Assembly: GCA_002387205.1 (NCBI GenBank)
Contig: DGLA01000003.1
Coordinates: 1-30,396, forward strand
DNA: 30,396 bases
Source of the DNA: Stutzerimonas stutzeri
GTDB taxonomy: Bacteria; Pseudomonadota; Gammaproteobacteria; Pseudomonadales; Pseudomonadaceae
Direction of reading: 5' to 3'
The notes below the pieces were generated by a model. The model worked only from the letters and a program-made list of their open reading frames with translations, was not told where the DNA came from and made no database searches. Position 1 is the first letter of the stretch. Each line of letters begins with the position of its first letter. Of this stretch, positions 14,731-23,081 are shown in pieces. Made by a program: the position numbers and the translations under genes.

Positions 14731-15819
14731 TTACCGGCGTGTGAGCAGCACGCTTGACTCCATGTGGTGCGTATAGGGGAACTGGTCGAACAGCGCGCAG
14801 CGCTCGATGCGATGGGTGTCGTGCAGCTTGTTGATGTTGGCGGCGAGGGTTTCCGGGTTGCAGGAGATGTAGAGGATGCGCTCGAAGCGGCGGGTCAGTT
14901 CGCAGGTGTCCGGGTCCATGCCGGCGCGTGGCGGGTCGACGAAAACGCTGCCGAAGTTGTAGCTCTTCAGGTCGACCCCGGCCAGGCGGCGGAATGGGCG
15001 CACCTCATTCAGCGCCTGGGTCAGTTCTTCGGCCGACAGGCGAACCAGGCTGACGTTATCGATGCCGTTGTCGTCGAGGTTAGCCAGCGCGGCGTTTACC
15101 GAAGACTTGCTGATCTCGGTGGCCAGCACGCGACGCACGCGGGTGGCCAGCGGTAGGGTGAAGTTGCCGTTGCCGCAATAGAGTTCGAGTAGGTCGTCGT
15201 TTCGCTCGCCAAGAACGTCGTAGGCCCAGTTCAGCATTTTCTGGCAGACCTCGCCGTTGGGCTGGGTGAAGGCGCCTTCGGGTTGGCGATAGCTGAAGGT
15301 GCGGCCGGCGACCGTCAGCTGCTCGGTCACATAGTCCCGTCCGATAACGATGCGCTTGCCCTTGGAACGGCCGACGATGCTGACGTTCAGCGCTTCGGCT
15401 AGCTTTCCTGCCTCCTGCTGCCAGGCGTCATCCAGCGGGCGATGGTAGGCGAGCGAGATCAGCGCATCGCCGGAGAGCGTGGTCAGGAACTCGACCTGGA
15501 ACAGCTTGAAACTCAGGGGCTCGCTGGCTTGCCAGGCGGCCTTGAGCTGCGGCATCAGCTCGTTGATGCGGCGGCTGGCGATGGGGAAGCTATCGATCAG
15601 GATCGGCGTGTGCTTGTCGCCGGGCTCGAACATCGCGTAGTGGCGCTGGCCGTCCTCGCGCCACAGGCGGAACTCGGTGCGCAGCCGATAGTGTTCACGT
15701 GGCGAGTCGAAAATGTCCGGCGCGGGTGCGTCGAAGGGCACCAGCAGTTCCACCAGCCGCGCGGCTTTCTCGGCGAGTTGGGCGTCGTAGGTGGCGGGGT
15801 CGAATTGCGGAGCGCTCAT
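14731..15819 (-). CDS. trmA: tRNA (uracil-5-)-methyltransferase TrmA
   Basis: A 362-residue enzyme of the usual TrmA length. The start at 15819 (MSAPQFDP) is chosen over longer in-frame readings because they extend into non-coding repeat sequence. The SAM-binding motif is ELYCGNGNFTLPLA (212-225), followed by VDPPRAGMDP (294-303), the catalytic nucleophile Cys320 in YISCNPETL, and Glu354 near the C-terminus (HHMESSVLL). It methylates U54 of tRNA to give ribothymidine, using SAM. No iron-sulfur cluster motif of RlmD is present, which supports TrmA. It appears monocistronic. Confidence 0.96.
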   Translation of the reverse strand: MSAPQFDPATYDAQLAEKAARLVELLVPFDAPAPDIFDSPREHYRLRTEFRLWREDGQRHYAMFEPGDKHTPILIDSFPIASRRINELMPQLKAAWQASEPLSFKLFQVEFLTTLSGDALISLAYHRPLDDAWQQEAGKLAEALNVSIVGRSKGKRIVIGRDYVTEQLTVAGRTFSYRQPEGAFTQPNGEVCQKMLNWAYDVLGERNDDLLELYCGNGNFTLPLATRVRRVLATEISKSSVNAALANLDDNGIDNVSLVRLSAEELTQALNEVRPFRRLAGVDLKSYNFGSVFVDPPRAGMDPDTCELTRRFERILYISCNPETLAANINKLHDTHRIERCALFDQFPYTHHMESSVLLTRR

Positions 15820-15846
15820 GGAATCTCTTGAGAAATGTATGTAAAT

Positions 15847-15936
15847 CGTAGGGAGGATCGGGGCGAGCAGCTGACGCTTCATCCATCCACCGTTGCCGTA
15901 TGAAAGGTGGATGAAAAAAGTGTCATCCACCCTACG
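15847..15936. repeat. 90-bp palindromic element (CGTAGGG-type ends)
   Basis: The element begins CGTAGGGAGGAT and ends ATCCACCCTACG, inverted copies differing at one base. Inside it are further copies of CATCCACC and GGTGGATG (GGTGGATGA at 15906-15914 pairs with TCATCCACC at 15923-15931, 8-base loop). It lies between the permease stop and the trmA start. Similar CGTAGGGTGGAT sequence recurs at the right edge of the window. It looks like a REP/MITE-type dispersed repeat that could also act as a terminator for the permease gene. Confidence 0.6.
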
Positions 15937-15941
15937 AGACG

Positions 15942-17237
15942 TCAGCCGTTGAAGAAGCCCAGCTTGATCACGAACAGGATCGAGAGGATCCACATCGCCG
16001 GGCTCAGCTCGCGCCAGCGACCAGCGAGCAGCTTGATGGCGGTCCAGGCAATGAAGCCAAAGGCAATGCCGTTGGCGATGGAGAAGGTCAGCGGCATGGC
16101 CAGCGCGGCGATGGCCACCGGTGCGGCGACGGTGAGGTCGTCCCAGTCGATATTGGCCAGGCTGCTCATCATCAGTACCGCGACGAACAGCAATGCCGGC
16201 GCGGTGGCGTAGGCCGGCACGGCGCCGGCCAGCGGGGCGAAGAACAGGCTCAGCAGGAACAGCAGTGCGACCACGCATGCTGTCAAGCCGGTGCGGCCAC
16301 CGGCGCTGATGCCGGCTGCCGATTCGATGTAGCTGGTGGTGGTCGAGGTGCCGAGGGCGGCGCCGGCCATCGTCGCGGTGCTGTCAGCCAGCAGCGCACG
16401 GCCCAGGCGCGGCATGCGACCGTCCTTGTCCAGCAGGTCGGCTTTCTGCGCCACGCCAATGAGGGTGCCGGAGGTGTCGAACAGGTCGACGAAGAGAAAG
16501 GCAAAGATCACGCTGAGCAGGCCGATGTCCAGCGCGCCCATGATGTCCAGCTGCATGAAGGTCGGCACCAGCGAAGGCGGCATCGAGACCACGCCGTTGA
16601 GCTCGGAGAGACCGAGGATGACCGACAGCACAGTGACGACGAGGATGCCGATCATCACGGCCCCGGTGACCTTGCGGTAGGCCAGGGCAGCAATCAGGAA
16701 GAAGCCCAGGCAGGCCAGCAGTGGGCCGCCAGCGGTGAGGTCACCCAGTCCGACGAGCGTGGCTGGATTGTCGACGACAATGCCGGCGTTCTTCAGCGCG
16801 ATGATCGCCAGGAACAAACCAATGCCCGCGGCAATACCCGAGCGCAGGGCCAAGGGGATGCTGTGGATGATCCACTCGCGGATCTTGAAGATCGACAGCA
16901 GAAAGAAGATCGCGCCCGAGAGGAACACCGCGCCCAGTGCGGTCTGCCAGGTGTAGCCCATGGTCAGCACCACGGTGTAGGTGAAGAAGGCGTTCAGGCC
17001 CATGCCCGGCGCCAGTGCGATCGGGTAGTTGGCAACCAGGCCCATCACCGCCGAGCCGATGGCCGCGGCCAGGCAGGTGGCGACGAATACCGCGCCGTGA
17101 TCCATGCCGGTTTCGGCAAGGATGCTCGGGTTGACGAAGAGGATGTAGGCCATCGTCAGGAAGGTGGTGAGACCGGCGAGGATCTCGGTGCGCAGCGTGG
17201 TGTTGTGCGCTTTGAGTTGGAACAGCTTCTCCAGCAT
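15942..17237 (-). CDS. NCS2 (AzgA-type) purine permease
   Basis: A 431-residue inner-membrane transporter with about 12-14 hydrophobic segments. The start at 17237 (MLEKLFQLKAHNTTLRTE) is backed by AGAGGA 7 bases upstream. Signatures of the AzgA-like branch are PGMGLNAFFTYTVV (77-90), LFVDLFDTSGTLIGVAQKADLLDKDG and ALGTSTTTSYIESAAGISAGGRTGL. E. coli relatives AdeP/AdeQ and GhxP/GhxQ import adenine or guanine/hypoxanthine with protons. The substrate here cannot be fixed from sequence. It is transcribed divergently from the XdhC-like gene, which may mean linked control of purine uptake and the molybdenum hydroxylase or may be chance. Confidence 0.92.
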   Translation of the reverse strand: MLEKLFQLKAHNTTLRTEILAGLTTFLTMAYILFVNPSILAETGMDHGAVFVATCLAAAIGSAVMGLVANYPIALAPGMGLNAFFTYTVVLTMGYTWQTALGAVFLSGAIFFLLSIFKIREWIIHSIPLALRSGIAAGIGLFLAIIALKNAGIVVDNPATLVGLGDLTAGGPLLACLGFFLIAALAYRKVTGAVMIGILVVTVLSVILGLSELNGVVSMPPSLVPTFMQLDIMGALDIGLLSVIFAFLFVDLFDTSGTLIGVAQKADLLDKDGRMPRLGRALLADSTATMAGAALGTSTTTSYIESAAGISAGGRTGLTACVVALLFLLSLFFAPLAGAVPAYATAPALLFVAVLMMSSLANIDWDDLTVAAPVAIAALAMPLTFSIANGIAFGFIAWTAIKLLAGRWRELSPAMWILSILFVIKLGFFNG

Positions 17238-17328
17238 GGTCAATCCTCTCGGGTCCCGGTCGTGGGTTGGCGGTTGGGTATCGGCTGCCTCTCGGGGCAG
17301 TTGGTTCGCTACAGCAAAGCCCATCCGG

Positions 17329-17350
17329 GCGCGGCTCGCAAAAGCCGCGC
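17329..17350. promoter_or_regulatory. Palindrome at the predicted start site of the purine permease
   Basis: GCGCGGCT and AGCCGCGC form a perfect 8-bp inverted repeat with a 6-base spacer (CGCAAA). It directly adjoins the -10-like hexamer of the permease promoter, so it could be an operator covering the start site, or a leader hairpin if transcription starts further upstream. Confidence 0.4.
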
Positions 17351-17379
17351 ATCTTACACCGCCACTGCGCCCGGTTGAA
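17351..17379 (-). promoter_or_regulatory. Candidate sigma70 promoter of the purine permease
   Basis: On the minus strand TTCAAC (17374-17379) is followed by a 17-base spacer and TAAGAT (17351-17356). The -10 hexamer is good (four of six) and the -35 weak. It lies about 115 bp before the permease ATG. Confidence 0.4.
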
Positions 17380-17530
17380 TTTCCAGTGGGTGACCGGCCG
17401 GTTCCCGGTCGTCTGCTCGGCTGCCGACGGCGCGGTCATCGGTCGCAGCGCGAACTAACCCGGCCCACGGCCAGTCATTGAAAGCATGTCGGCGCGAACC
17501 GGCGCATCGTATGAATTCATGAGGGAAACG

Positions 17531-18508
17531 ATGGACAGTGTCGATCTGGGCGTCCTGCGGCGCGCCCGCGACTGGCTGCGCGACGGCCATGAGGTGGTGC
17601 TCTACACAGTGCTTGAAACCTGGGGCAGCGCACCGCGCCCGGTGGGTGCGCTGCTGGCGCTGCGTGATGATGGCCGGGTCGAAGGCTCGGTGTCCGGCGG
17701 TTGCGTCGAAGACGACCTGCTCGCCCGGCGCAAGGTGATAGCCGAGCGTGGCAAGGGCTGCGAGCTGATCACCTACGGAGTCAGCAAGGAAGAATCTGCG
17801 CGTTTCGGCCTGCCCTGTGGCGGGACCCTGCGCCTGCTCGAAGAACCTCTCACCGACGGCGGATGGCTGGATGAATTGCTGCAGCGCTGCGCCGGTCACG
17901 AACGCCTGGTCCGCCGCCTCGATCTGACCAGCGGCGCGGTGAGCCTGGCAGCTGCCGGTCGCAACGAGGCATTGCAGTTCGATGGCCAGACGCTTCGCGC
18001 ACCTTTTGGCCCGAGCTGGCGCCTGTTGATGATCGGCGCGGGGCAGCTGTCGCGCTACACCGCGGAGCTGGCTGCCGGGCTGGGTTTCGAAGTGCTGATC
18101 TGCGATCCCCGTGAAGGCTACGACCATGACTGGAGCGATACCGCGGTGCGCTTTGTGCCGGGCATGCCCGACGACGCCGTGCTGGCCATCGAGCCTGACG
18201 CGCACACCGCCATCGTCGCCCTGACCCATGATCCGCGACTCGATGACATGGCCCTGCTGACGGCCCTGCAGTCCGATGCGTTTTATGTCGGTGCGCTCGG
18301 CTCGAGGGTCAACAGCGAAAAGCGCAAGGCCCGGCTGCTCAGCCTGGGGCTCAGCGAGCAGGAGGTGAATCGACTGCACGGTCCGATCGGCCTGCCCATC
18401 GGTAGCCGTACACCGGCTGAAATCGCCCTGTCGCTAATGGCGCAGGTAGTCGCGATCAAGAATGGAGTGCTGCAAGCCCAGGCTGCGCCGGAGCGCCGTT
18501 GTGCCTGA
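17531..18508 (+). CDS. XdhC/PaoD-like molybdenum cofactor insertion chaperone
   Basis: 325 residues from the ATG at 17531, chosen for the AGGGA just upstream; in-frame ATGs at 17486 and 17519 are possible. The N-terminal XdhC/CoxI domain has TWGSAPRPVGA and the signature GSVSGGCVEDDL, plus FGLPCGGTLRL. The C-terminal Rossmann domain has MIGAGQLSRYTAELAAGLGFEVLICDPREGY, then THDPRLDD and YVGALGSR. Such proteins bind the molybdenum cofactor, promote its sulfuration and load it into hydroxylases of the xanthine dehydrogenase family. In E. coli the equivalent PaoD serves PaoABC. It is followed with overlap by the MocA-like gene and then by the three enzyme subunits, its likely clients. Confidence 0.9.
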   Translation: MDSVDLGVLRRARDWLRDGHEVVLYTVLETWGSAPRPVGALLALRDDGRVEGSVSGGCVEDDLLARRKVIAERGKGCELITYGVSKEESARFGLPCGGTLRLLEEPLTDGGWLDELLQRCAGHERLVRRLDLTSGAVSLAAAGRNEALQFDGQTLRAPFGPSWRLLMIGAGQLSRYTAELAAGLGFEVLICDPREGYDHDWSDTAVRFVPGMPDDAVLAIEPDAHTAIVALTHDPRLDDMALLTALQSDAFYVGALGSRVNSEKRKARLLSLGLSEQEVNRLHGPIGLPIGSRTPAEIALSLMAQVVAIKNGVLQAQAAPERRCA

Positions 18509-19094
18509 CGCCCTGTGCACCCTGGTGCTGGCGGCAGGGCAGGGCAGCCGTTACCGCGAGCAAAGCGACGAGGACAAACTGCTGGCCGGCTGCACGCCTG
18601 AGCCCGATGCGCCGCCAATCCTGGAAGCGACGCTGCGCTCGCTGGTGGGCATCGGCGGGCAGCTGGCGGTGGTCGTTTGTGAGGACAATCCGGAGCGGGT
18701 CGCCTGGCTCGAACGTCAGGCGGGCGGTTTCGACGCCCAGGTGCTGGTGATCCGTACCGAAGGACTCGGCCACAGCCTGGCCCAGGCGGTGGCGCTCTGT
18801 CCGACTCGTCGCGGTTGGCTGGTGGCGCTGGGCGATATGCCCTACCTGCGGCGCGATACCCTCGAGCGCATTGCCGCCGCCATCCAGCCACAGCGGCTCG
18901 TGGTGCCGGTCTACCAGGGGCAGCGCGGCCATCCACGCGGTATTGGTGCCGATTTCGGGGCGCTGGTGCGCGTCCTCAGAGGCGATCGCGGTGGTCAGGC
19001 GTTGTTTGCCGGGCCGTCGGTGATCGAGGTCGAGGTGGACGATCCTGCCATATTGCAGGACGTCGACCGTCCAGAGGACAGGCGCCTGGGCTAG
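18501..19094 (+). CDS. MocA/MobA-like molybdopterin nucleotidyltransferase
   Basis: A 197-residue protein with a GTG start overlapping the XdhC stop by 8 bp and GGAG 7 bases upstream; an ATG at 18462 would lengthen the overlap and add a sequence without family character. The N-terminus LVLAAGQGSRYRE with DKLL soon after is the nucleotidyltransferase signature (LAAGxGxR...K), VALGDMPYLRRDTL carries the metal-binding Asp, and HPRGIGADF lies in the C-terminal half. It likely makes the cytosine dinucleotide form of the cofactor (MCD), as MocA does for PaoABC-type enzymes. The operon position after the XdhC-like gene supports this. Confidence 0.85.
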   Translation: MPDALCTLVLAAGQGSRYREQSDEDKLLAGCTPEPDAPPILEATLRSLVGIGGQLAVVVCEDNPERVAWLERQAGGFDAQVLVIRTEGLGHSLAQAVALCPTRRGWLVALGDMPYLRRDTLERIAAAIQPQRLVVPVYQGQRGHPRGIGADFGALVRVLRGDRGGQALFAGPSVIEVEVDDPAILQDVDRPEDRRLG

Positions 19095-19142
19095 CGCCTC
19101 GGATCGACTGCTCAGGTTCCTCAACATGCTGCTGAACGAATT

Positions 19143-19178
19143 TTCCGCACGCGCAGTCGTACCCCTAGGCGCACGGAA
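19143..19178. promoter_or_regulatory. Imperfect inverted repeat in the leader of the oxidoreductase subunits
   Basis: TTCCG...GCGC is mirrored by GCGC...CGGAA across a central CTAG-containing spacer, within the 161-bp gap between the nucleotidyltransferase and 2Fe-2S genes. It could be an operator or a leader hairpin. No convincing promoter hexamers were found beside it. Confidence 0.25.
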
Positions 19179-19255
19179 AGCGCACCCAATGCCTGAGGTC
19201 TTCGGCGATCCTGCACAGAACAGGCCCCCGAAGCCGCCCAAACCGTGAGGCTGCC

Positions 19256-19789
19256 ATGAGCGAAACGTCTACCACCACAGGCGGGATTGCCGCCTGTTCC
19301 ATCACCCTTCAATTGAACGGCCAGAGCCGTGAAGTCGAGGTTTATCCCTGGACCACGCTGCTTGATCTGCTGCGCGAGCAGCTGCACCTGACCGGCACCA
19401 AGAAGGGCTGTGACCACGGCCAGTGCGGCGCCTGTACGGTGCTGCTCAACGGCAAGCGGATCAACAGCTGCCTGACCCTGGCGATCATGCACGACGGCGC
19501 AGAGCTGACCACCATCGAGGGGCTGGCAGGGGGCGAAGAGCTGCATCCGATGCAGGCCGCCTTCGTCAAGCACGACGCCTTTCAGTGCGGCTATTGCACG
19601 CCCGGGCAGATCTGCTCCGCTGTGGGCATGATCGCCGAAGGACGAGCGCAGACCCGTGATGATCTGCGCGAGCAGATGAGCGGCAATGTCTGCCGTTGCG
19701 GCGCCTACACCAACATTGTCTCCGCCATCGAGGACGCTGCGGCGCAAACCCGCGAACGCCTGGCCGGTGCCCGGGAGGTGACGCCATGA
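19256..19789 (+). CDS. Molybdenum hydroxylase 2Fe-2S subunit (PaoA-like)
   Basis: A 177-residue small subunit with the two cluster sites of the xanthine dehydrogenase family. The plant-ferredoxin-type site is Cys52, Cys57, Cys60 and Cys72 (GCDHGQCGACTVLLNGKRINSC), and the second site is Cys111, Cys114, Cys146 and Cys148 (CGYCTPGQIC and CRCGAY). It passes electrons from the molybdenum site to FAD. E. coli PaoA carries a Tat signal; here the N-terminus (MSETSTTTGGIAACSITL) has no twin-arginine motif, so the complex is probably cytoplasmic. The stop overlaps the next start in an ATGA, coupling it to the FAD subunit. Confidence 0.92.
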   Translation: MSETSTTTGGIAACSITLQLNGQSREVEVYPWTTLLDLLREQLHLTGTKKGCDHGQCGACTVLLNGKRINSCLTLAIMHDGAELTTIEGLAGGEELHPMQAAFVKHDAFQCGYCTPGQICSAVGMIAEGRAQTRDDLREQMSGNVCRCGAYTNIVSAIEDAAAQTRERLAGAREVTP

Positions 19790-20772
19790 ACCCCTTCAGC
19801 TATGCACGCCCGAGCAGTGTGGACGAGGCCATCGGCCAGTTCCGTCCGGACAGCCGCTACATTGCCGGTGGCACCAACCTGCTCGACCTGATGAAGGAAA
19901 ACGTCACCCGTCCTTCCCAGCTGATCGACATTACCCAGCTGCCGCTGGCCGACATCGAAGAGACGGCGGACGGGGGCTTGCGCATCGGTGCCCTGGTGAG
20001 CAATGCGGATCTGGCCTGGCACCCGTTGGTGGAGCAACGCTACCCGCTGCTGTCCCAGGCGATCCTGGCGGGCGCCTCGCCACAGCTGCGCAACATGGCC
20101 ACCACCGGTGGCAACCTGCTGCAGCGCACCCGCTGCTACTACTTCTATGACAGCACCACGCCGTGCAACAAGCGTGAGCCGGGTACCGGCTGCTCGGCGC
20201 GTGACGGCTTGAATCGCATCCACGCCATCCTCGGTCACAGCGATGCCTGCATCGCCGTGCATCCCTCGGACATGTGTGTGGCAATGGCGGCGCTGGAAGC
20301 CGTGGTGCATGTCCAGGGGCCGCAAGGCGAGCGGCAGATCGCCTTTGCCGATTTCCATCGCCTGCCCGGCGATGCGCCCGAGCGTGACAACACGCTTGAA
20401 GACGGCGAGTTGATCACCTCGGTCGAGTTGCCGGCGCAGGATTTCTCGGCGCACAGCAGCTACCTCAAGGTGCGTGATCGCGCCTCCTACGCCTTCGCGC
20501 TTGTTTCCGTTGCCGCCGCGCTGGACATGGACGGCAGCAACATCAGCAGCGCCCGCATCGCCATGGGCGGGGTGGCACACAAGCCCTGGCGCAAGGCCGA
20601 AGCCGAGGCGGCGCTGGTCGGCAAACCCGCAGACGAGGCCGCGTTCGCCACCGCTGCGGACATCCTGCTCCAGGGCGCCAGTGGCTTCGAACACAACGCC
20701 TTCAAGATCGAACTCGGCCGCCGGGCCATCGTTCGCGCCCTGTCCGACGCCGCCAGAGGAGCCGCCCAATGA
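19786..20772 (+). CDS. Molybdenum hydroxylase FAD subunit with extra Fe-S insert (PaoB-like)
   Basis: A 328-residue FAD-binding medium subunit. The FAD motif is YIAGGTNLLDLMKENV (25-40), with ATTGGNLLQRTRC at 105-117. Cysteines at 117, 127, 136 and 155 (RTRCYYFYDSTTPCNKREPGTGC and a later C) form an insert that matches the extra 4Fe-4S loop of E. coli PaoB and is absent from classical xanthine dehydrogenase. It receives electrons from the 2Fe-2S subunit. ATGA overlaps join it to both neighbours, so the three subunits are translated as a coupled set. Confidence 0.92.
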   Translation: MNPFSYARPSSVDEAIGQFRPDSRYIAGGTNLLDLMKENVTRPSQLIDITQLPLADIEETADGGLRIGALVSNADLAWHPLVEQRYPLLSQAILAGASPQLRNMATTGGNLLQRTRCYYFYDSTTPCNKREPGTGCSARDGLNRIHAILGHSDACIAVHPSDMCVAMAALEAVVHVQGPQGERQIAFADFHRLPGDAPERDNTLEDGELITSVELPAQDFSAHSSYLKVRDRASYAFALVSVAAALDMDGSNISSARIAMGGVAHKPWRKAEAEAALVGKPADEAAFATAADILLQGASGFEHNAFKIELGRRAIVRALSDAARGAAQ

Positions 20773-22973
20773 AACCAGTCACATCCCCTTTCGGCCAGCC
20801 GTTGAACCGCGTCGACGGCCCGCTCAAGGTCACCGGCCAGGCGTACTACGCCGGTGAGTTCGATGTCCCCGGTCTGCTCTATGGCAGCGTGGTCAACAGC
20901 AGCATCGCCCGGGGTCGGATCCTCAGCATCGATGCCAGCGCCGCCGAGGCCGTGCCGGGTGTAGCGCTGGTACTGACCCATCAGAACCGCCCACCGATCG
21001 CCAGCTATGACGAGCCCTACGAGGACGATGACGCGGCTGACGGATCACCGTTCCGCCCGCTGTTCAACGACCGCGTTCTCTACAGCGGCCAGCCGATCGC
21101 GCTGGTGGTCGCGGAAAACCTGGAGCTGGCCCGCTATGCCGGCAGCCTGGTGCACGTCGAGTACGAGCGCGAGCCCCATCACACCGACCTGCTCAGCGAG
21201 CTGCACACCATGCACAAGGCGCCGGCAGAACTGCCGGAGCCGCGCGGAGACGTGGACACCGCGCTGGCGAACGCTCCGGTCAGGGTCGAAGTGCAGTACA
21301 CCACGCCGGTCGAGCACCACAATCCGATGGAGCCCCATGCGTCCACCGTCCACTATTTCCCCGAGGGCAACCTGGAGATCTACGACAAGACCCAGGGCGT
21401 GCAGAACTGCATGCGCTATCTCGAAGGCGTGTTCGACATGGAGGGCAAGATTCGCATTCTTTCCCCCTTCGTCGGCGGCGCCTTCGGCTCCGGCTTGCGA
21501 CCTCAGTACCAGCTGACCCTGGCAGTCATGGCGGCGCTCAAGCTCAAGCGCTCGGTGCGTGTCACCCTCAAGCGCCAGCAGATGTTTACCTTTGGCTATC
21601 GCCCACGGACCGTTCAGCGCCTCTCCCTGGGTGCAGGCGCCGATGGGCAGCTGCAGGCCATCACCCACCAGGCGATCGGCCAGACCTCCAGCTTCGAGGA
21701 CTTCACCGAGCACGAAGTGGAATGGTCGGGAATGCTCTATGAGTGCCCGAATGTAAGGCTCGATTACCAGATGGTGCCGCTGGACGTATACACACCGCTG
21801 GACATGCGTGCACCGGGCGCGACCATTGGTGTGTATGCGCTGGAGAGCGCCATGGACGAACTGGCCTACGCGGCGGGCGTCGACCCGCTGCAGCTGCGCC
21901 TGACCAACTATTCCGAGCGCAACGCCAACGAAGGCAAGCCCTATTCGAGCAAGGAACTGCGCCAGTGCTATGAGCAAGGCGCCGAACGCTTCGGCTGGTC
22001 GCGTCGCTCGATGGAGCCGCGCTCGATGCGTGATGGCGATCAACTGATCGGCTGGGGCATGGCCACCGGCGTCTGGGAAGCCATGCAGATGCCCGCCGCG
22101 GCGAAGGCCTGCCTGGAGCCCGGCGGTCGACTGGTGGTCAGTAGCGCCACCTCAGACATCGGTACCGGCACCTACACGGTGATGACCCAGATCGCGGCGG
22201 CAGCCATGGGCTTGCCAATGGAGCAGGTCGAGTTTCGCTTGGGCGATTCCAGCCTTTCCCAGGCGCCGCTGGAGGGTGGGTCCTTTACCGTCTCGTCAGT
22301 TGGCACCGCCGTGCAGCAGGCGTGCGAGGCGCTGCAGGAAAAACTGCTCGACGCGGCCCAGCAGTCGCCGGTTTCGCCGTTTACCGGGGCCAGGCTCGAC
22401 GACGTTGAATTCGTCGACGGCCAGATGCGCTTGAAGGCATCACCGGAGCACGAGGTTGAGTTGGCACAGATCCTCGGCGCAAGCGGCTCCATCGAGGCCG
22501 AAGTCAGTACAAAGCCGGGCGAGAAGCGCAACGCCTATTCCACCGCCACGCATTCGGCGATTTTCGTCGAGGTGCGAGCGGACGAGTCGCTGGGCACCGT
22601 GAAGGTCAGCCGGGTGGTCAGTGCGGTGGCGGCAGGGCGCGTGGTCAACCCGAAGACGGCCGGTAGCCAGATCTCTGGCGGCGTGGTCTGGGGTATCGGC
22701 CAGGCGCTCCATGAGGAAACCATGATCGACCACAAGCTGGGTCGTTACATGAACCACAACCTGTCCGAGTACCACGTCCCGGTGAACGCCGATATCAACG
22801 ACATCGAGGTGTTCTTTGTCGAAGAGAAGGACGAGATCGTCAACACGCTGGGCTCCAAGGGTGTCGGCGAGATCGGCATCGTTGGCGTTGCGGCGGCGGT
22901 GGGTAACGCCATCTTCCACGCCACCGGCAAGCGCGTGCGTGACCTGCCGATCACCATGGATAAGTTGCTTTAG
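20769..22973 (+). CDS. Molybdenum hydroxylase catalytic (molybdopterin) subunit (PaoC-like)
   Basis: A 734-residue large subunit of the xanthine dehydrogenase/aldehyde oxidase family. The N-terminal NRVDGPLKVTGQAYYAGEF starts the a/b hammerhead domain, GGAFGSGLRPQYQ binds the cofactor and the catalytic Glu701 stands in SKGVGEIGIVG. The VGEIG form, together with the PaoB-like middle subunit, points to an aldehyde oxidoreductase rather than a xanthine dehydrogenase (usually VGEPP). It should hydroxylate the carbonyl carbon of aldehydes to carboxylic acids using water. No Tat signal is seen. The 3' end is followed by an inverted-repeat region shared with the convergent MFS gene. Confidence 0.92.
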   Translation: MKPVTSPFGQPLNRVDGPLKVTGQAYYAGEFDVPGLLYGSVVNSSIARGRILSIDASAAEAVPGVALVLTHQNRPPIASYDEPYEDDDAADGSPFRPLFNDRVLYSGQPIALVVAENLELARYAGSLVHVEYEREPHHTDLLSELHTMHKAPAELPEPRGDVDTALANAPVRVEVQYTTPVEHHNPMEPHASTVHYFPEGNLEIYDKTQGVQNCMRYLEGVFDMEGKIRILSPFVGGAFGSGLRPQYQLTLAVMAALKLKRSVRVTLKRQQMFTFGYRPRTVQRLSLGAGADGQLQAITHQAIGQTSSFEDFTEHEVEWSGMLYECPNVRLDYQMVPLDVYTPLDMRAPGATIGVYALESAMDELAYAAGVDPLQLRLTNYSERNANEGKPYSSKELRQCYEQGAERFGWSRRSMEPRSMRDGDQLIGWGMATGVWEAMQMPAAAKACLEPGGRLVVSSATSDIGTGTYTVMTQIAAAAMGLPMEQVEFRLGDSSLSQAPLEGGSFTVSSVGTAVQQACEALQEKLLDAAQQSPVSPFTGARLDDVEFVDGQMRLKASPEHEVELAQILGASGSIEAEVSTKPGEKRNAYSTATHSAIFVEVRADESLGTVKVSRVVSAVAAGRVVNPKTAGSQISGGVVWGIGQALHEETMIDHKLGRYMNHNLSEYHVPVNADINDIEVFFVEEKDEIVNTLGSKGVGEIGIVGVAAAVGNAIFHATGKRVRDLPITMDKLL

Positions 22974-22977
22974 AGGC

Positions 22978-23055
22978 AGCTGGAAGCTCGAAGCTTGAAG
23001 TGAAGCAAAGAAGACTGGACACCCGATAAAGGCCCCATGACGCTAGCTTCCAGCT
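22978..23055. terminator. Inverted repeat between convergent genes
   Basis: AGCTGGAAGCT at 22978-22988, directly after the molybdenum-subunit stop, is the exact reverse complement of AGCTTCCAGCT at 23045-23055 and further copies, with about 56 bases between. This could fold into a long hairpin ending both transcripts. No T-tract is present, so terminator activity is uncertain. Confidence 0.35.
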
Positions 23056-23079
23056 TCCAGCTTCCAGCTTCCAGCTTCC
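23045..23079. repeat. Tandem heptamer repeat AGCTTCC x5
   Basis: Five perfect head-to-tail copies of AGCTTCC are followed by AGCTA, which contains the MFS stop codon (TAG on the minus strand, 23082-23084). A perfect short tandem array of this kind can change copy number by slippage. Confidence 0.85.
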
Positions 23080-23081
23080 AG

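Noticed and set aside
15820..16278. Extended N-terminus of TrmA
   Set aside because: The added residues come from the palindromic element and the antisense of the permease gene; TrmA has its normal length from 15819.
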